Below, piece after piece: positions 47,901 to 61,767 of a DNA stretch of 64,000 nt (position 1 is its first letter; every line of letters starts with the position of its first letter). Source of the DNA: Anisakis pegreffii (lineage: Eukaryota > Nematoda > Chromadorea > Rhabditida > Anisakidae). The stretch lies in the NCBI GenBank assembly GCA_035041965.1, contig JAPYMA010000388.1, positions 62,001 to 126,000 of the forward strand, read 5' to 3'. Below the pieces are notes generated by a model that was not told the DNA's origin, did no database searches, and saw only the letters and a program-made list of their open reading frames with translations. The position numbers were made by a program, and so were the translations under genes.

Positions 47901-50900
47901 ATGTTGAAATAATGAAATCGCAATTGTTGTTAAATAGACTTTATGCAATTCAACGCACACAAACACATTCGCTTTATGTATAGCATACTCATTCATACGC
48001 ATTACTTCTAACAGTAATTACGTTTTCTTCAGTACACTTCAAAAATCGCATTGAATGTTAGCTATCCTTATCTCATCTTACGTTTGTCAAATCGAAAATT
48101 ATTTAGTTCCAGCATTTCACGCAATTGCCTGTGGTCTCTAACAGAGATTTCTTTTTTTAGGAGGATGAAAGATGTACACACCAGAAGAATGGAAATTTCG
48201 AGATGTTGAGATATTCCTCCCTGGAACGGATGTTTCATACAAACAAAGCGTGAAGTATTTCGTGCCACTGATATTGCAACAAAACACTGGCAATAACCGA
48301 ATAATTTACCATTATATTTAGTGAAGCCACAATTGCATTTACCCAGATGATGAGGCTTGCAGCAGTTATTCATGCATACAGACAAAAACATCCCCATAAG
48401 GTGCAAATAACACTCAAAAGCAATGTATGTAATGCATAACGTTACGAATGCTACCAAACTGTTACAATTTACAACAAAACTGAATCATCCCCTTCGACGA
48501 GAAAAACAACTCCCATAATAAATGTGTAAAGTAGAATGAGTTGGTTCTAACGATGAGAAGTGATGTGCAATGGCATATGGAGATTTTGAGATTTTTTGTT
48601 GCTCAATTCCGTTTGAGTGCGAAAATCAAATTCGAATTGTTGAAAATGAGTGTTATCTTATGGGATCAGTGAACAGCAGCAGATTGACTCTTTTCTTACA
48701 GCTTCTTGGGTTGATCATTCGAATCGACTCTTTCATATTCTTCTGGGAACAAAGCAATTCACAATTATTCTTCAACTCTTGCTCACATATGACAGATTTT
48801 ACGCGTCTTTCATATACACATTTCAAGCAAAAATCTTTGTTGAACTTAACTCTTAGCGAGAAATGTTCCAATTTCATAATTCGAAAATTTTTCATAAGTC
48901 GATTAAAAAAGTTCCTTTCAATTTTATATGGCTATTTCATAATGGATAAGTCATTGAATGAATTATTGATGCAATCAACGACGAATTGAATTTGATGAAT
49001 ATATGAATGGGTAGTCATCGAAAATGTTATTCAATGCTATAATACGAACAACAAAAAACGAAACGTTCACGTAAGTTGAATCAATGAAATTTACATTAAA
49101 ATTTATCCAAACAAAATGTATCGATGTGTGGTTATATGATTCAACGAGTAATGGTAACGTTTGTTTGCTAAAAATTGTAACCATAACTAAGTAAGTGCTC
49201 AATAAAGCTCTACAATATATGCAATTAGACCGTACAGGCATTTCTTCACCGTTAGAGTTTTCAGTTTCACTTCTTGAATACGCAAACACACACAAACGCA
49301 GCATAACTTTATCAAGAAACCGGTTTTACCCTCTCAACGAGATTCATTACCTTCAAAAAAAAAACTCAATACATGCTCACTATCAACGTTCTTGAATGAA
49401 ATGCCTTCGTATGAATTGAAATGAAAGAATGAATACCTTGTATTCTTCAATACAAACCGAAAGCATTTATCTCTCCAATTCATTCGGTTTATTTCTTATG
49501 AGCTGAAGGCCGCGATGATACATCACTGCGCACATTACGCGATTGAGGTGCGTTCAGAGAGTGACATAACTGTTAACTTTCAAAAATACGTTCTCGAATG
49601 ATCAATTCTATTTCAGCCTAGAATTGTTGTTCGTAGTTCATTACTGAAGTGCGCATTTCAGGTGCGGTGATTAGGCGTACCATAAACGTGTTGCCTATTT
49701 TCGAAGATTCCTTACTCAATCTTCAGACGTGATCTGGAAGACCACATTCCTGTTTTATGAATTGAATGACTCCTTATTTCGGATTGAAAGGTTGATATGT
49801 TGAATAACACCAGTGGTAAGTGTAATTAACTGGGGAGTCTTTAACATTGCGCAGCTTTTAAATCTGTAAAATACAGTCAGTTCAGTTAGCAGTGATTAAT
49901 TCCGCACTACAGTGTTCAAAACAGCGGAACAAAGTGGAGATATGCTAAAAACTTGTGCAGAAATACAACATCATTGTTAGTATCGCGCATAATCGAATTC
50001 TAATCTCGATGATCAATTACCTCATTATTAGAATGCCAAGCAATATTAAGTTGCACTCAGTGCTTCCACCTAATAATCTATATTAATTCGTTATCCAATT
50101 CTTAATATTACATCCTCAGAAAACTTACGGAAACGGCATTGATGATAGAAGTTACCATGCAACACACTGAACAATTTCATGTGAACGTTCTCAGGAGAAT
50201 ATGAGTGAAATCAGAAAATTATCATCTCGATGAGTTATGTATCGAACAAAATTTCGAAAATCGTTTTTGATGACAATTTAAAAAATCAATCATAGTTACT
50301 GCATAAAAATCCGTTCGAACAGCTAAGAACTAAGGGACCAGCACTTATATATAGCTAGAGCATGAGGCAAAAACTGATTCAAGATAATGCATTAAATGAC
50401 TGAAACGTTAGAATTCCATGAAAATACAAAAACATCACTTTTTTTGTTATTTGTTCTGAATTACTCCGCAAGTTTGAAGCAATCTGCCCCAGTTTTATTG
50501 CTCATAATCCCAACATCATAAAACGAGCAGATGTTATAGACCAAAGTATTTGTTTTTCTCTTAAATTCATTTCGCAGATGTTTTTGACAAGTTAAATAGA
50601 GTAAAATCAATAATCGATTAAAATCATAGAATTGAACAAATTAATCGTAGGATAACTTTTCGTTGAAAATATTCGAAGAATACCGCAACGAATCGCAACT
50701 TTAGTTGTAAAATATCAAAAACCGATTCTTCCGATCGGCATTTTTAAGTTGTAATTGCTAAAAAACATGAGATATGCGCAGTCAAGAATCGTTCAATGAA
50801 GTAATTAATGGTTGTTGATGAAAATAGGTTCTGTTCACGAAGGAGTTCGCATTGAAGGTCGGTTCAGTGAACATGTCATCTTGTAATAAGTACTTGCTCA

Positions 50901-52145
50901 ATCAAAACACATGACCAATAAGCATTGCAATTAAAGTTTTTCATGCAGCACAAAGATGAGGTTGAAGTAAACTGGAAAGCAGCTGTGATTTAGCAATTGC
51001 TCATACGATGAAACGGCAGTCGATATCAATCTGCACTGCACGGATTAAGCGTTGGTTTAAATGATTAAGAATATCAAACGAATCCAACATCGCATAAGTG
51101 TTTACAAGTTAAACAAACCATTGTTCATAGTTCGTGAAGTCTCTCAGATATTCATTTGTTTATTTTTGTGATATATACATTATTTGAGCTCAATCGCAGC
51201 ACCCACTCACACAAACGATGAATGTTCTTCAACAAACTCAAACACACTAGCATATGTAGTGTATTCGCCTAAACATTCACTTGAGTATCACTGCAAAACT
51301 CTCTTTCCATTGCTGCTCATTGTCAGATCTGGATCACGAGCTGAATACTGAATCGATTTCGCAGCAACCATTATTGTTCAGATCGAACTAAACAATGTCT
51401 CTTCTTCATTTCCAGTTTCAGCATAAAAATTGAATGGATTTCTTGCGAAATAGCATAGGTGTTAGTTGCTTACAATGAGCGGATGTTTTCGGTGAGATCC
51501 TCGTGATTTACAATTTGAGAAAACATAAGAAGTTGGGGTTTTAATTAAAGATTTTAAATTGTTCTGCTTTTTCTTCATTCGTTCTGAAATGAACGAAAGA
51601 AGAAATGCTAGAAACAGTCATTATGTTATAAATTACTCTGCTGTCAAAATAAAATCTCAAAACAATTCGATAATCATAGTCTCGGTCAAGGATTTCATTG
51701 AAACAGTTATTTTAGTGAAATTCTTGATCGATGCTAAGAATTGTTCAATTGTTTTGAGTTTCTAATTTGATAGCAGAGCAATTATGATACTTAAGCGATC
51801 ATTCCACGCAGAGTCATTTCGTAAAAATGACACTGAATGGGTCGAGAACGATAAATTGGGAGCTGCAAACAAGAGACCAACAGAGGAGTCAGACGAGCGG
51901 TTGGCTCTCAAACAAATTATAGAAATTCTCATTGTTAGATGAAGATTTATTTGGTCGATTCGGGTTTCATTCAATCACAAATTAATTTTTACGACTTTCT
52001 GTTATTTTGGAGAGAAGCAATTCAAAATTTAACGACCAAAATGCGCAAATTGCAAGACGCAGTGTGAACATTCAACAAAACTGAATGAAGAATACTATGA
52101 TCGGTTGAAATTGCGAAAATAAGGAACGGTTCTGCTGCAGTGTAA
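44922..52145. other. 7.2-kb interval with no assigned gene
   Basis: Open frames occur on both strands, the longest at 48068-48457 (-) and 48570-48989 (+). None has splice or family support. Possibly intergenic or large-intron DNA. Confidence 0.35.
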
Positions 52146-52325
52146 CCTTCTGTTGTGAGAAGGTCACTGGAGACAACAGCCGTTTATAGGCATCAGTTTA
52201 AAGCAGTTGCAGTGAGTTTATTTGGGAAAGACGTCGAGCAGATACGTATTGTTGTATGTGCAAAGGATGGGATGGCATATGGCGTTACAACAATTCCAGA
52301 AGATAACTTTAAAAATCAACAATGA
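52146..52325 (+). CDS. Candidate terminal exon of an unrecognised + strand gene
   Basis: A frame opens after a TAA at 52143 and runs to TGA 52323-52325. Its later part reads FKAVAVSLFGKDVEQI and then CAKDGMAYGVTTIPEDN, which looks coding. An acceptor-like CATCAG sits before FKAV (52195), and AATAAA follows at 52401-52406, about 76 nt after the stop. A second 63-codon frame with a proper ATG follows at 52487-52678. No family is recognised and no upstream exon is placed. Confidence 0.25.
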   Translation, partial: PSVVRRSLETTAVYRHQFKAVAVSLFGKDVEQIRIVVCAKDGMAYGVTTIPEDNFKNQQ

Positions 52326-54938
52326 GGAAATGCTCATCAGAGTGTTGCATCATAAAAGCACAAAAACGAAGTAATCCTCATATAAATCAATGTTCAGATG
52401 AATAAATTGAAGGGGTGCATAAAGTTGGAGAAGGTACTACGGAGTTGACATGAAATATTTGTTGCAAAGAAATAATGGAACGATGAATGGATAACGATTC
52501 GGGAAAGCATTTGAAGAATCAGTCGCACGAAGGCTGTCAAATAGGCTTCAGTGCATTCGGTATTTCAACGGTATCTTTAGATGACAGCAAAATTTTTATG
52601 CCGAACGATCCGGTTATAAGTGATCATGAGTTTGAGTGGGAAGGTTGCTTGCATAGATTCGCAGACACTACTACTTGAGTTATTCGTACTTAATCAGCTA
52701 ACAGTAAACGCATTCGCTGCACAAAGTCTCGAAGAACGTCGTCAATGCTACTTGACTTTCAGTGTAAAAAATTGAGTCTTCGTTTGAGTGTAACGCTTTT
52801 GAATCGAATTCTAGCGATTCCACTGTGCTTATCGTTCGCAGATCAAACTTGCGAAGAGTAATGCAAAAAGTGTTACTCTCTGATGGAACTAAAAGTCGTT
52901 TACTGTTACGAAATTGAAATAGATAAACCTGCGAACGAACATCAATGCAAAATTTGATTTGCTTGAGAAACGTTATGAATTGTATACTGAAAGATCCAAT
53001 GACTAGCAAAAAAAGTCTCATTGACGGGCATTCATCTGCCTTCAGATGCTCAACATTGTTTTTTCTCTAAAATTTGGATTTTTAATCACCAAATCCCCAT
53101 TGCAATTATCATACGAATGAAACACACTGAGATCTCCGTGGACGCAGAGTCTGCAAAAGTCTGCTAGACGGTATGTTCAAGTGAGTTCATCCTGAAATTA
53201 TCCCAGATCCAGTCAACAAATCCTCATCGTCATTATCTTTCTTCGAACAGCAATTGCATACTGGTTATCTCGCCTTAATCGTGAACCTCCATCATAAATT
53301 GGCTAACCGATCTGTTTTATTCCACATACGATAATCCAGTCCGAACACTTCAATGAACAATGTGAACTGCATACAACATACATATTCCACAACGAAATCT
53401 GGCCTAATGAACCACAAAACTTCGAAGAGCTTTGAACGGTTTGACGAGATGAATATTCTTATTAATCGTTCTTCAAGTTAACAGCACTAATTTTCTCAGT
53501 AAAATAAACCAAAAATTACCACCAAGTTGATCGCTATGTTGTTAAAGACGAAACGAAATGATAGAAGAAAAATACTTCAGTGATACTAATTGACCTAGTT
53601 GAATAGTTATATTCTGAAAAGAACGTCTGGTGGGTGTGTGTATTACTAATGAGTAGAAACATTCTATCATATATATTGTATATGAGTATGAAGTATGTGG
53701 GATGCTGAAGGTAGTGCTGAAAGGCAATCTTACGAAACAACAGCTGTCTTGGTGTAATGCAAAGATGATAAGAGAATTGAGTTTATAGCTCCACAACACT
53801 CTCAACTAACCAATATCAATTTTATAAATAAGCATGGTGAGATTCTCTTAAATCTATATCGCCAACAATACAAAATTTACAAATAAAATGTCGAGATTTA
53901 GGTGTTTCGTGGTGAAATATGCTATTTCTTTGTAAGATATTAGTCAAAAGTATGACCTATGATGTGATATGTGATGCACTATGATGTGATCTGAGGGAAC
54001 GAGGTGTGTAGTTAATGATCTACAATAAAATGCGTTTGAATGGATGTGAGATAGCAGTTCTTGATGTGGCTGATGAGGTAGTTGAATAACAACAGCTGTT
54101 GTAAAAGGTGCTAGAAACGATACGTTTTATTTGACGATCGCTAGGTCGAGTACAGCACAAGTAAGAGAAGTGAAAGAACGAAAGAACTCAAGCTTTTTCA
54201 TGCCATTTCTAGGTAAATCTCTTGATTGAGATATTCAGTTGCTTGATCACATTGTTAGTTGTTGAGATTTCTTGGTCCAGACACTAACAGTTTTTATGTG
54301 ATTCAACTCAAAAATTTCCAAATAATACACATACCAAGAACCGTTTTTACTTAATAACTACAATAATAACCAGAGTTCATCAACGCACAGCTGCGACACG
54401 TTGCTAACAAGAATTCTAAACAATTTATACAAATTTGCTAATTAAGAATTCGCTGTAGATTTCGATGTAGAAAAGTTTTCGATTTTGATAGAAAATGTGA
54501 CTACAGTTTATGCTCTTTAGATGAGCTGGATATCTGGAGTGAAGCCTTTTTGAAATCATTCTAAATTGTTGCCATAATTGAAAGCGTTTTGTTGCATGAC
54601 AAACGTAAGCTGGAGGAAGGCATAAAATATTTATGTTGACTATGGAATATGTAATAACATATTGAATTTGAATTCAATGTAACAATGCTGAGTCGATAAG
54701 CTTTGATTTTGGAACACTAACCCAAACAACCGAGTGAGATAGTGAAACGAATGTGATTGCAGTTTGTTAATTGTTTCAATCCTCACATAACTACGATAGA
54801 GAGACCCAAGTAGAACCTCATAGTTGTATCTATTTTGCTGAACAGTGATTGCTTTTCCGGTAAGGTAATAAGATAAGAACGCAGTCGACCAACGGTATCA
54901 ACTGAGAAGAACCGAGGTTTCTGAGGCATGGTTTTGAC
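52326..54938. other. Interval with small candidate ORFs
   Basis: Contains a 63-codon frame (52487-52678, +) and a 107-codon minus-strand frame with a hydrophobic N-terminus (52698-53021). A short duplicated word, ATGATGTGAT, occurs twice near 53960-53990. Nothing else is supported. Confidence 0.35.
52698..53021 (-). CDS. Possible small secreted protein, 107 aa
   Basis: Single open frame from a true ATG. The N-terminus MRLFLLVIGSFSIQFITFL could be a signal peptide; the rest is mixed and ends with three cysteines (LCSECVYC). No poly(A) signal, acceptor or homologous family was recognised. Length is near the chance range, so this is a weak call. Confidence 0.2.
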   Translation of the reverse strand: MRLFLLVIGSFSIQFITFLKQIKFCIDVRSQVYLFQFRNSKRLLVPSESNTFCITLRKFDLRTISTVESLEFDSKALHSNEDSIFYTESQVALTTFFETLCSECVYC

Positions 54939-55242
54939 ATGAAAACGATAAAAGCTGTACGTTCAATGCAAGAGATTTTTTCAACGCAGTCACGCTTCGG
55001 TTTGGGTGTTGAACTAGTGGGTCGTCGGCTCTTGGTCACAACTGAACTCTCACAGGAAAGTCAGTCCGCCTTGAACAGTGAATGGAATTGTACGCATCTG
55101 ATTGATCGTGCAAAATGTTGCATCATCGAAATACCTGATGCGGAAATTCATCCCATTTATGTAGATTTTGGTTCAGTCAATCTTTTCGGATACAAATACT
55201 TGCAAAAAATGGGATTTGAATGTCACTTGACCGGTCAGGAAA
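54939..55242 (+). CDS. Candidate first exon of an unrecognised + strand gene
   Basis: An ATG opens a 101-codon frame that reaches a plausible donor (GAAAAG|GTAAAA at 55242/55243). Continuing past the donor gives only eight more codons before a stop. The peptide has coding-like composition, including VELVGRRLLVTTELSQESQS, IIEIPDAEIHPIYVDFGSVN and YKYLQKMGFECHL. GC content is higher than in the flanks. A GCAG acceptor 57 nt upstream could be a trans-splice site. No domain is recognised and downstream exons are not placed. Confidence 0.33.
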
Positions 55243-58200
55243 AGGTAAAAACCTCACATATTAACTGATCCTACCCGCGATTCTATGAAATTCATGGCAT
55301 TTTGGGCGTCATATAAATGTAAATATTTAAAGATTTAGTTTTCGTTTTGGCGCCTCGTTCATAATGCTGATTTAGTTTCTTATCATTGTTATCTGTTATT
55401 TTCGTTAAGTGCGATTATATATAATGAAATATTCTGCTCGGAATCGACTAATTTAAAAAAAAAGCAAAACTGCAATTTGATGATTAAAAAGGGTTAAAAG
55501 AGGAAAGTGGTTGATGGATGAGACGAGACGGTTTTGAATGATTGATAGGTGAGTGAAGATTGCTGCGGTAAATCAAGGATTTGCTATGTTTTCAATAGGA
55601 CTAGTTTGATTCTCGGATATTGTTTACACTCTTTCACGTCGGGGTATTGCATTCACTCAGCATCACACTCTATCTTATAGTTAATACTACAAAATGTTGA
55701 AAGAACGAAGTAGTATTTATCAACACAAATATCTGTTATTTGTTTGTACACCTACTATTATCTATCACATCACTCAGAAATTTGTTCGACATTAAATTAT
55801 ATCTGTCGCAGTGTTCACCTCTGAAAGCATTCAGCAGTCAACAGTTTGATACGAAAGTTAATACGATGACGACAACAAATATGGCAACGCATAATTTCAT
55901 TTGTAGTTAATAAATTTGCATTTTCACAGTGACTACGCAATGTAATGACTGTGATCTGCTATGAGAATGTAGTAGAATTTTGTAGTAAAATCATTTTGAT
56001 ATACTACTGGGAACGACTGTATCCGATGTTGTCCGATGTTTCTGACAACTCAGTTCCCCGGAAATCAAACCACTTGTCAAGTGTCATTCGGCTGAAGTGT
56101 TGGTCCTTCGTTTGATTGACTGGTCTTTTCATAGAATATGTGACATGTGAAAATCTATCTTTGAAGGCTTTTGACGAAAACGATTTCACAATGAGAAGAA
56201 CGAAATTTTTATTTTAGATGACGGGTGAGCTCTGAAATCGATTCAATGGTGTACGGAACGAGGTGAAATTTTGATTGAAGATTGATGAAGAATGTCTCAT
56301 TTGTGCAACATTAATATCTGATAGAATGCTATTTTAATGAAATGAACACGACAAATTTATGACAGTATTTCAGTATCGATGAATACCTCTTTTTCATCAA
56401 TTATGAATGCAGCCAATTTTTCATTAGCGATATGCCAAAGTTGATGGACTGCACATAAGGTGTACTTTAGATTACCATGAAATCGATATGGTTGCAGAGA
56501 TGTTCGTCGTTTTAAATGAGGAAAAAACATCTGGTTCGATATGCCGAAGTTGTCTCGCTCAAATTTTATTGTTTTATATATCACGAAAAAATATTATTAT
56601 TATTTGGAAAGTATATTAAATGCACTTTCCCATCAAATTCTAATGTGCACCTTTAAGGACACCTCGTCGAAGGCCACGTTCTCATAGACTGATAGACACG
56701 TTCATTGTGGCCTAAAGCACAACGATCCAATACAATATCAATATCGTCTTCGAAGAATGTTTTTCGGAAAACTTCCCTTATTACGAGCACGTTGGAAATC
56801 GACCACAACCAAAATGCAGGTAGTGGCTCAAAATGGCACATGAATAAAGTTCAAGCTTTTGTTTAAATGCTTTCTGGCTCTCGATCGAGCTTGATTTCTA
56901 ATCAAAGTTAGCATATCGATCCACTTCTGTTTCTGCCAAAACAGTTATCAAGGCACAAAAATGCGAATAATTTTTTTCATTCAAGACCACTTACAATTGA
57001 ACAAAGGTGACTCACAACATTTATGAAGCAACAACAACTAATTTCTCTAAGGAAATCTGGTTAGGAAAATTCACTGCTTATATACAATTGCTTTCTAACA
57101 ACAGTGTTACCTCGAAGACGAACAACAAATAAATATTACTATATTCTCATCGAATGCTATTCAATGAGCGTCATCATAACAGATTTCAGTTTCATTCATT
57201 CTCAGTCACTATGATTGGTCAGTAGTTTTTTGTTCACTAGTACAGTTCCCCATTTCGAAATTACTTTTTCAAATAAGTTTGTGCGCAGGAAGTGTTCCAT
57301 TGCCAACAAAGAGACAGCATTTCATTATGATCTCAGCAATAATTTCATCAGTTTGCCGAACAAAAAAATTCATGAAGAAGTGATCTCAGATGAGCAAATT
57401 CATACTGAACAATTGTGATCTTCTCGAGTGAAATGTTTCAACGACGATGTTGTATTTACGTCACGTCATGAATATTCTTATCGATTTCGTTCAGTTCATC
57501 CCATCAATAATTCAAACGATTGCTTGCGCCGGCTCCGTTCTAACGCAACCGCTAACATGAAAATCATTGTGGACCATCGGAAAATATAAGTTTCTTTTTG
57601 GTAGTTCAGATCATACACATCGTTTAATCACACAATATCGCATGAGAGAAAAGATGGCTTGAGCATAAGAATTTGGAGAGGGGCTACATAAAAACTTATT
57701 GTTTATTTCTTCGCTGGGAAGTTCGACCACAGGCTCGTTATTATGTTTGGATTTCTGAGTTGCATAATGAGTTTAAGAAGATGGCACGTGGGGTGTCCTA
57801 CAATCAAACGTGCACAGTGCCAAGCGGATTTGCGAACGGTAAGCCAGAGAAATCGAGAAATTATTATTAGAAAGATGACGTTTTCAACGTACAACTGCCA
57901 TTGGAAGGAGCATTTTTTCTCACAAATGTGTTCGTCATTTAGCTAATTTTTTAGATCTTTAGTACTTCGAAATATGAATTTCACGACCGAAACGCTTCTA
58001 AAACGGGTAGGAAGGAGGTTTGTGAACTGTGTGGCTTTTAAAATAGGTCTTATTTTACTAATAACCTTGATCACGCTGTTCACTTGTTCAGAGGCAAGCA
58101 GTAGAAAAAGATCAAGTGACATAGTAGCATAAATCTATGCAAGCCAAAGATTGATGACCAAATACGCAAATAACTTTTTTATTCTCAATGAAGACTGATG

Positions 58201-60780
58201 TGATGAAACTGCATCAGTTTATTGCATTCATTTAAGACAGTTTTTTGTATGCAATAATTGTCAGGATCTTTGAACAGTACGAATTCATTTCAACGAATTT
58301 TTATTTGATCAACGATAAAAGCAAATAAACTTCTCAGAAATGTATCATATTATATCCCTTCTATCTTGCACGAAATGAATATTTCTATAGCAGAAATGCT
58401 TTTTCTCTCACTTCAAGCGAACATGCATGAAACGATCGCATATCGATGCGATGTGCAAATCGCAATCATTGAACCACAACAAAGAAGGCATTTGGTTGAT
58501 TGAGGATTAATTTGACCTTTTGTAGCTCCAAATGACCAAATGCATGTTCAAACCATGAATTGCATCCCTGAGCAGTTCAGTCAGCTGTTCCGAAATGACA
58601 TCAGAAAATAAATTCGTTATTTCAGTCAGCTGATTTTAAGCGACCCATTCACTCAAAACAATTCCAACAAAATGCTTCAGTCACAACAATGAGCTTCCCA
58701 CTGATGATTGATTAAGGAGAAATCAACTGAGTGTCAACGAGTGTTTTGTAAACCGAATTTCGGCGACCACTGTTACGGTTTTTGGTCACCGAAAGAAATG
58801 CCTCGGTTGCTAACTCTACCTTAAGCTAAATGGATTCGTCTTCTGAATTCCTTTCATTGCTTCAATCACTCACTTAATCACTCACAGATGTCATTTATCT
58901 TTGCTATCAGGTAGCGAAGTGAGAAGCAATTCGTAATGTTCGATGCGAGCTTATGCACTGAAAGGTGATCGTTTCTTCTGATGTCATCAAGTTCAGAAAT
59001 CTTTTTCCAAAAATGTGTTCATCGTGTTTATGAAAGCGGAAGATAACTGCGAGAATTCTAAAATCGAATCAATTTTTTTATCGCAAATAGCGACAAAAGC
59101 ACAAAAAAATATATTTGGATCCATTGAGTCAATACGAATCAAAAATTACCTTCAGGTGATGTGACTTATGAATTCGCGGTATTGTTATGGTGAATAAGTA
59201 CCGATAATGATGAGAATATTAATAGCAATAGTGGCGAGTTGGTTATAAATGTTCGGATATATGTATGTATCTGTCCATTACTATTATATATTCCTTTAAA
59301 TCATCATCTCAGTATTGTGTATTTATAAGTCGCAATATCTGAAGCTAACTTTCCACTCGCAATTACCTATTTTCAAAGCGCGCATATCCTCGAATATTTA
59401 TAATTACATTCATTTTATATTCATTGTTAAATTTATACGATCATTCAAAATTCATGTCTCATTTCATCTATCCGAATGATACACATGCAGATATAACTGT
59501 AAATATTAAATAATGTGTGAGCAAAAACCGCATAATCTTGAAATTTCCCTAGGCAATATTTTGAAAAAACGAAAGTTTATAAACGAAATAAGTGGAATTA
59601 ATGGATCGCTTTCTGTAATATCGCCTGTGAATTCAAGAAGAAATACGAAGTTAGGAAAATAGGGTGAAAACATTGATCAACGCAACAAGACATGTTTTTT
59701 TCTCATCAACCATTTGATGAAAAGATTTTAAATAATTGGTGCACTCTGAATTATTTTGGTAGCGTATTGATCCTCAGCAATGCTATTGCAATTTTGTGAA
59801 TTATTTTCAAATGGCTGATATCGTATTGATCCTCAACAGTGCTAAATTATTTGAATCACGCCCCACAATAACAATTCTCAGTGGATTAGATAACAATTCT
59901 AAGTGGATCAGATAACGAAATGATCAAAATTTATAGATTGTGATTACAGATCAAAAACACAAAGCTGAAGCAATCCCATGAGCGTCAAGTAAACATCTGA
60001 AGTCATTAGAAAGTAAACGCGTTGCGCTTTAAATTTTTGCCGATAAATTGTCAGAAACGTTTACAGAGTTTCAGAATAAAAATTTCTCGTAGACGACTTG
60101 TACTAATGGTGATATTCGATTTCGAACAAAGTCGTTGCACTGATGTGAGAAGCTTGACTGGAACCTTCATGAACTGAACTGCTTATCCGTGAAAATGATA
60201 TCATCCGTTAGGTTTTGATGCACACAACCTGTGGTGAGTATGGACTACCATTACGTTCACATGAAAGCATTATAAAGTGTTGTGCACATATAATGACCGT
60301 CATGAACAGCCTAACTGTGCTGAAACTACTAATTTCATCAATACTGCCTATTAGACGATCATTAAGTGCACAGCGTTAATTATGTAGCTGACATTTTTAT
60401 ATTCGTTTGGATATGAATGTTTATGGCAACCTCAGGCAAGCCTGTCATTCGCAATCGTCTGATTACAGCAAGTGTGTCAAGAGTTTTGCAAACGCGTAAA
60501 AGTGCGAATTAAGAGGGCATTTCGATGGCATATTTTCATTAAACTACATTAAGATCAAATTTGAAAAACCTCTGAAACACTGAAGACGCTCAGGGAACTC
60601 AAATTGTAAGGGGTAGGATCCGAAGGCTCGGAAAGCTCGCAGATGCTCAGGGATCTACATCCTCACGTTCCCTCCCCTTCCCAAGTCCAATCCTACTATG
60701 TTGCAAGCATATTTAGTACCGTTGAGACAATGAAAGTGAATATTTGATTTCTCATTTAAATAGATGAATATTCAACTTAC
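55243..60780. other. 5.5-kb interval with no assigned gene
   Basis: Holds three neighbouring minus-strand open frames at 56004-56841 that could be exons or decayed coding DNA, duplicated segments at 59748-59912, and a GC-rich block at 60580-60715. No complete gene model is possible. Confidence 0.35.
59748..59912. repeat. Local duplications
   Basis: A segment with CGTATTGATCCTCA is present twice (59763 and 59822 regions) after GAATTATTTT in both copies. Next to it a 22-bp unit is repeated in tandem (59869-59890 and 59891-59912) with 20 of 22 bases identical. Confidence 0.6.
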
Positions 60781-60833
60781 TGTTGTTGTTGTTGCCGGAG
60801 TTTCGATGTTGGATTAATTCGGATTATTTCCTT
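60781..60833 (-). CDS. Candidate short exon (17 codons) of an unrecognised gene
   Basis: Bounded by a CATTCAG acceptor and a GTAAGT donor on the minus strand. Only one frame is open; it encodes a basic stretch ending in a glutamine run. It may belong with the exon at 61768-62018, but the phases (2 out, 0 in) require an exon in between that I could not find. Confidence 0.28.
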
Positions 60834-61767
60834 CTGAATGCGCTTGAATAAGTCCCAGTACCGTCAGCTGTCGAACGCACTCAGTCCATAATCAATTTCT
60901 GTTGACATTCACACATTTATAGCGCTAAATATGAAATTCACTAATCGAAACACTCATCCTATAACAAAAACTGGGATATATGGGAAGATGAAGTTTCACC
61001 AGAATAGTAAAACAATTGATCCATTGCTAGCATTGATTCATCGAAATGGATATTTAGTGTTGTGTGATCATTGCCTGCTTTTTATTACTCAATAAGGCAT
61101 TTATGCAAGCATTTCGATGCCTTCCATTAGTCGTTCAGTTTTCTCATAAAATTTCACTGAATTGTTGGTGAGAGTCGAATTTAATTAAATTTTCTCATGA
61201 TCACAACAATGAAAGTTCTCGCTTGGCACGTATAGTATCGTACATGTTACATGAATCGATGTTGCATTTCCGCCATTCTTATAGGTGAACTTTTTCAGAT
61301 AGTTATGCACGATTGTTTTTTGCAGTGGCAGACTGCAACTGCAAAAGCTAGTCTATCTTATCACAAGTGATGAGACGAGAATCAATTAGAGCTCACAATA
61401 GATATTCATTTGCAACTGTTTAGTGCTCGTTGCTAGGATGAAGGAATTTGCCATCATCAAAAACATTTATTGCAAAAGTTTGAATTACAAAGATTATTAT
61501 CCTCGGAATAATTTAGCAATTATTCAGTCTATCAGGTTTCGTATTCTCACACTGCAAAGTGGTGTGCACAAGTCACTTTCACTTATTCGAAATAGCAAAA
61601 CTATGAAGTTTCTTTTTGCTTAGTTCGATGTTACTCAGTAATGAAATTGTTCAACAGAGAAGAAGAATTATATCAGTGGGAAAAAGTAACAAAATTCATT
61701 AAAATTCGCGTCTGCCTCAGCAATAATTGTTCACCATAGCTGTCTAATGAAGCCAGCAAAAGCCTAC

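Noticed and set aside
48068..48457. Cysteine-rich minus-strand frame with a CX3C...GXC...CXC pattern
   Set aside because: Begins at TTG, has no convincing signal peptide, and the cysteines span possible splice donors; the pattern is most likely coincidental.
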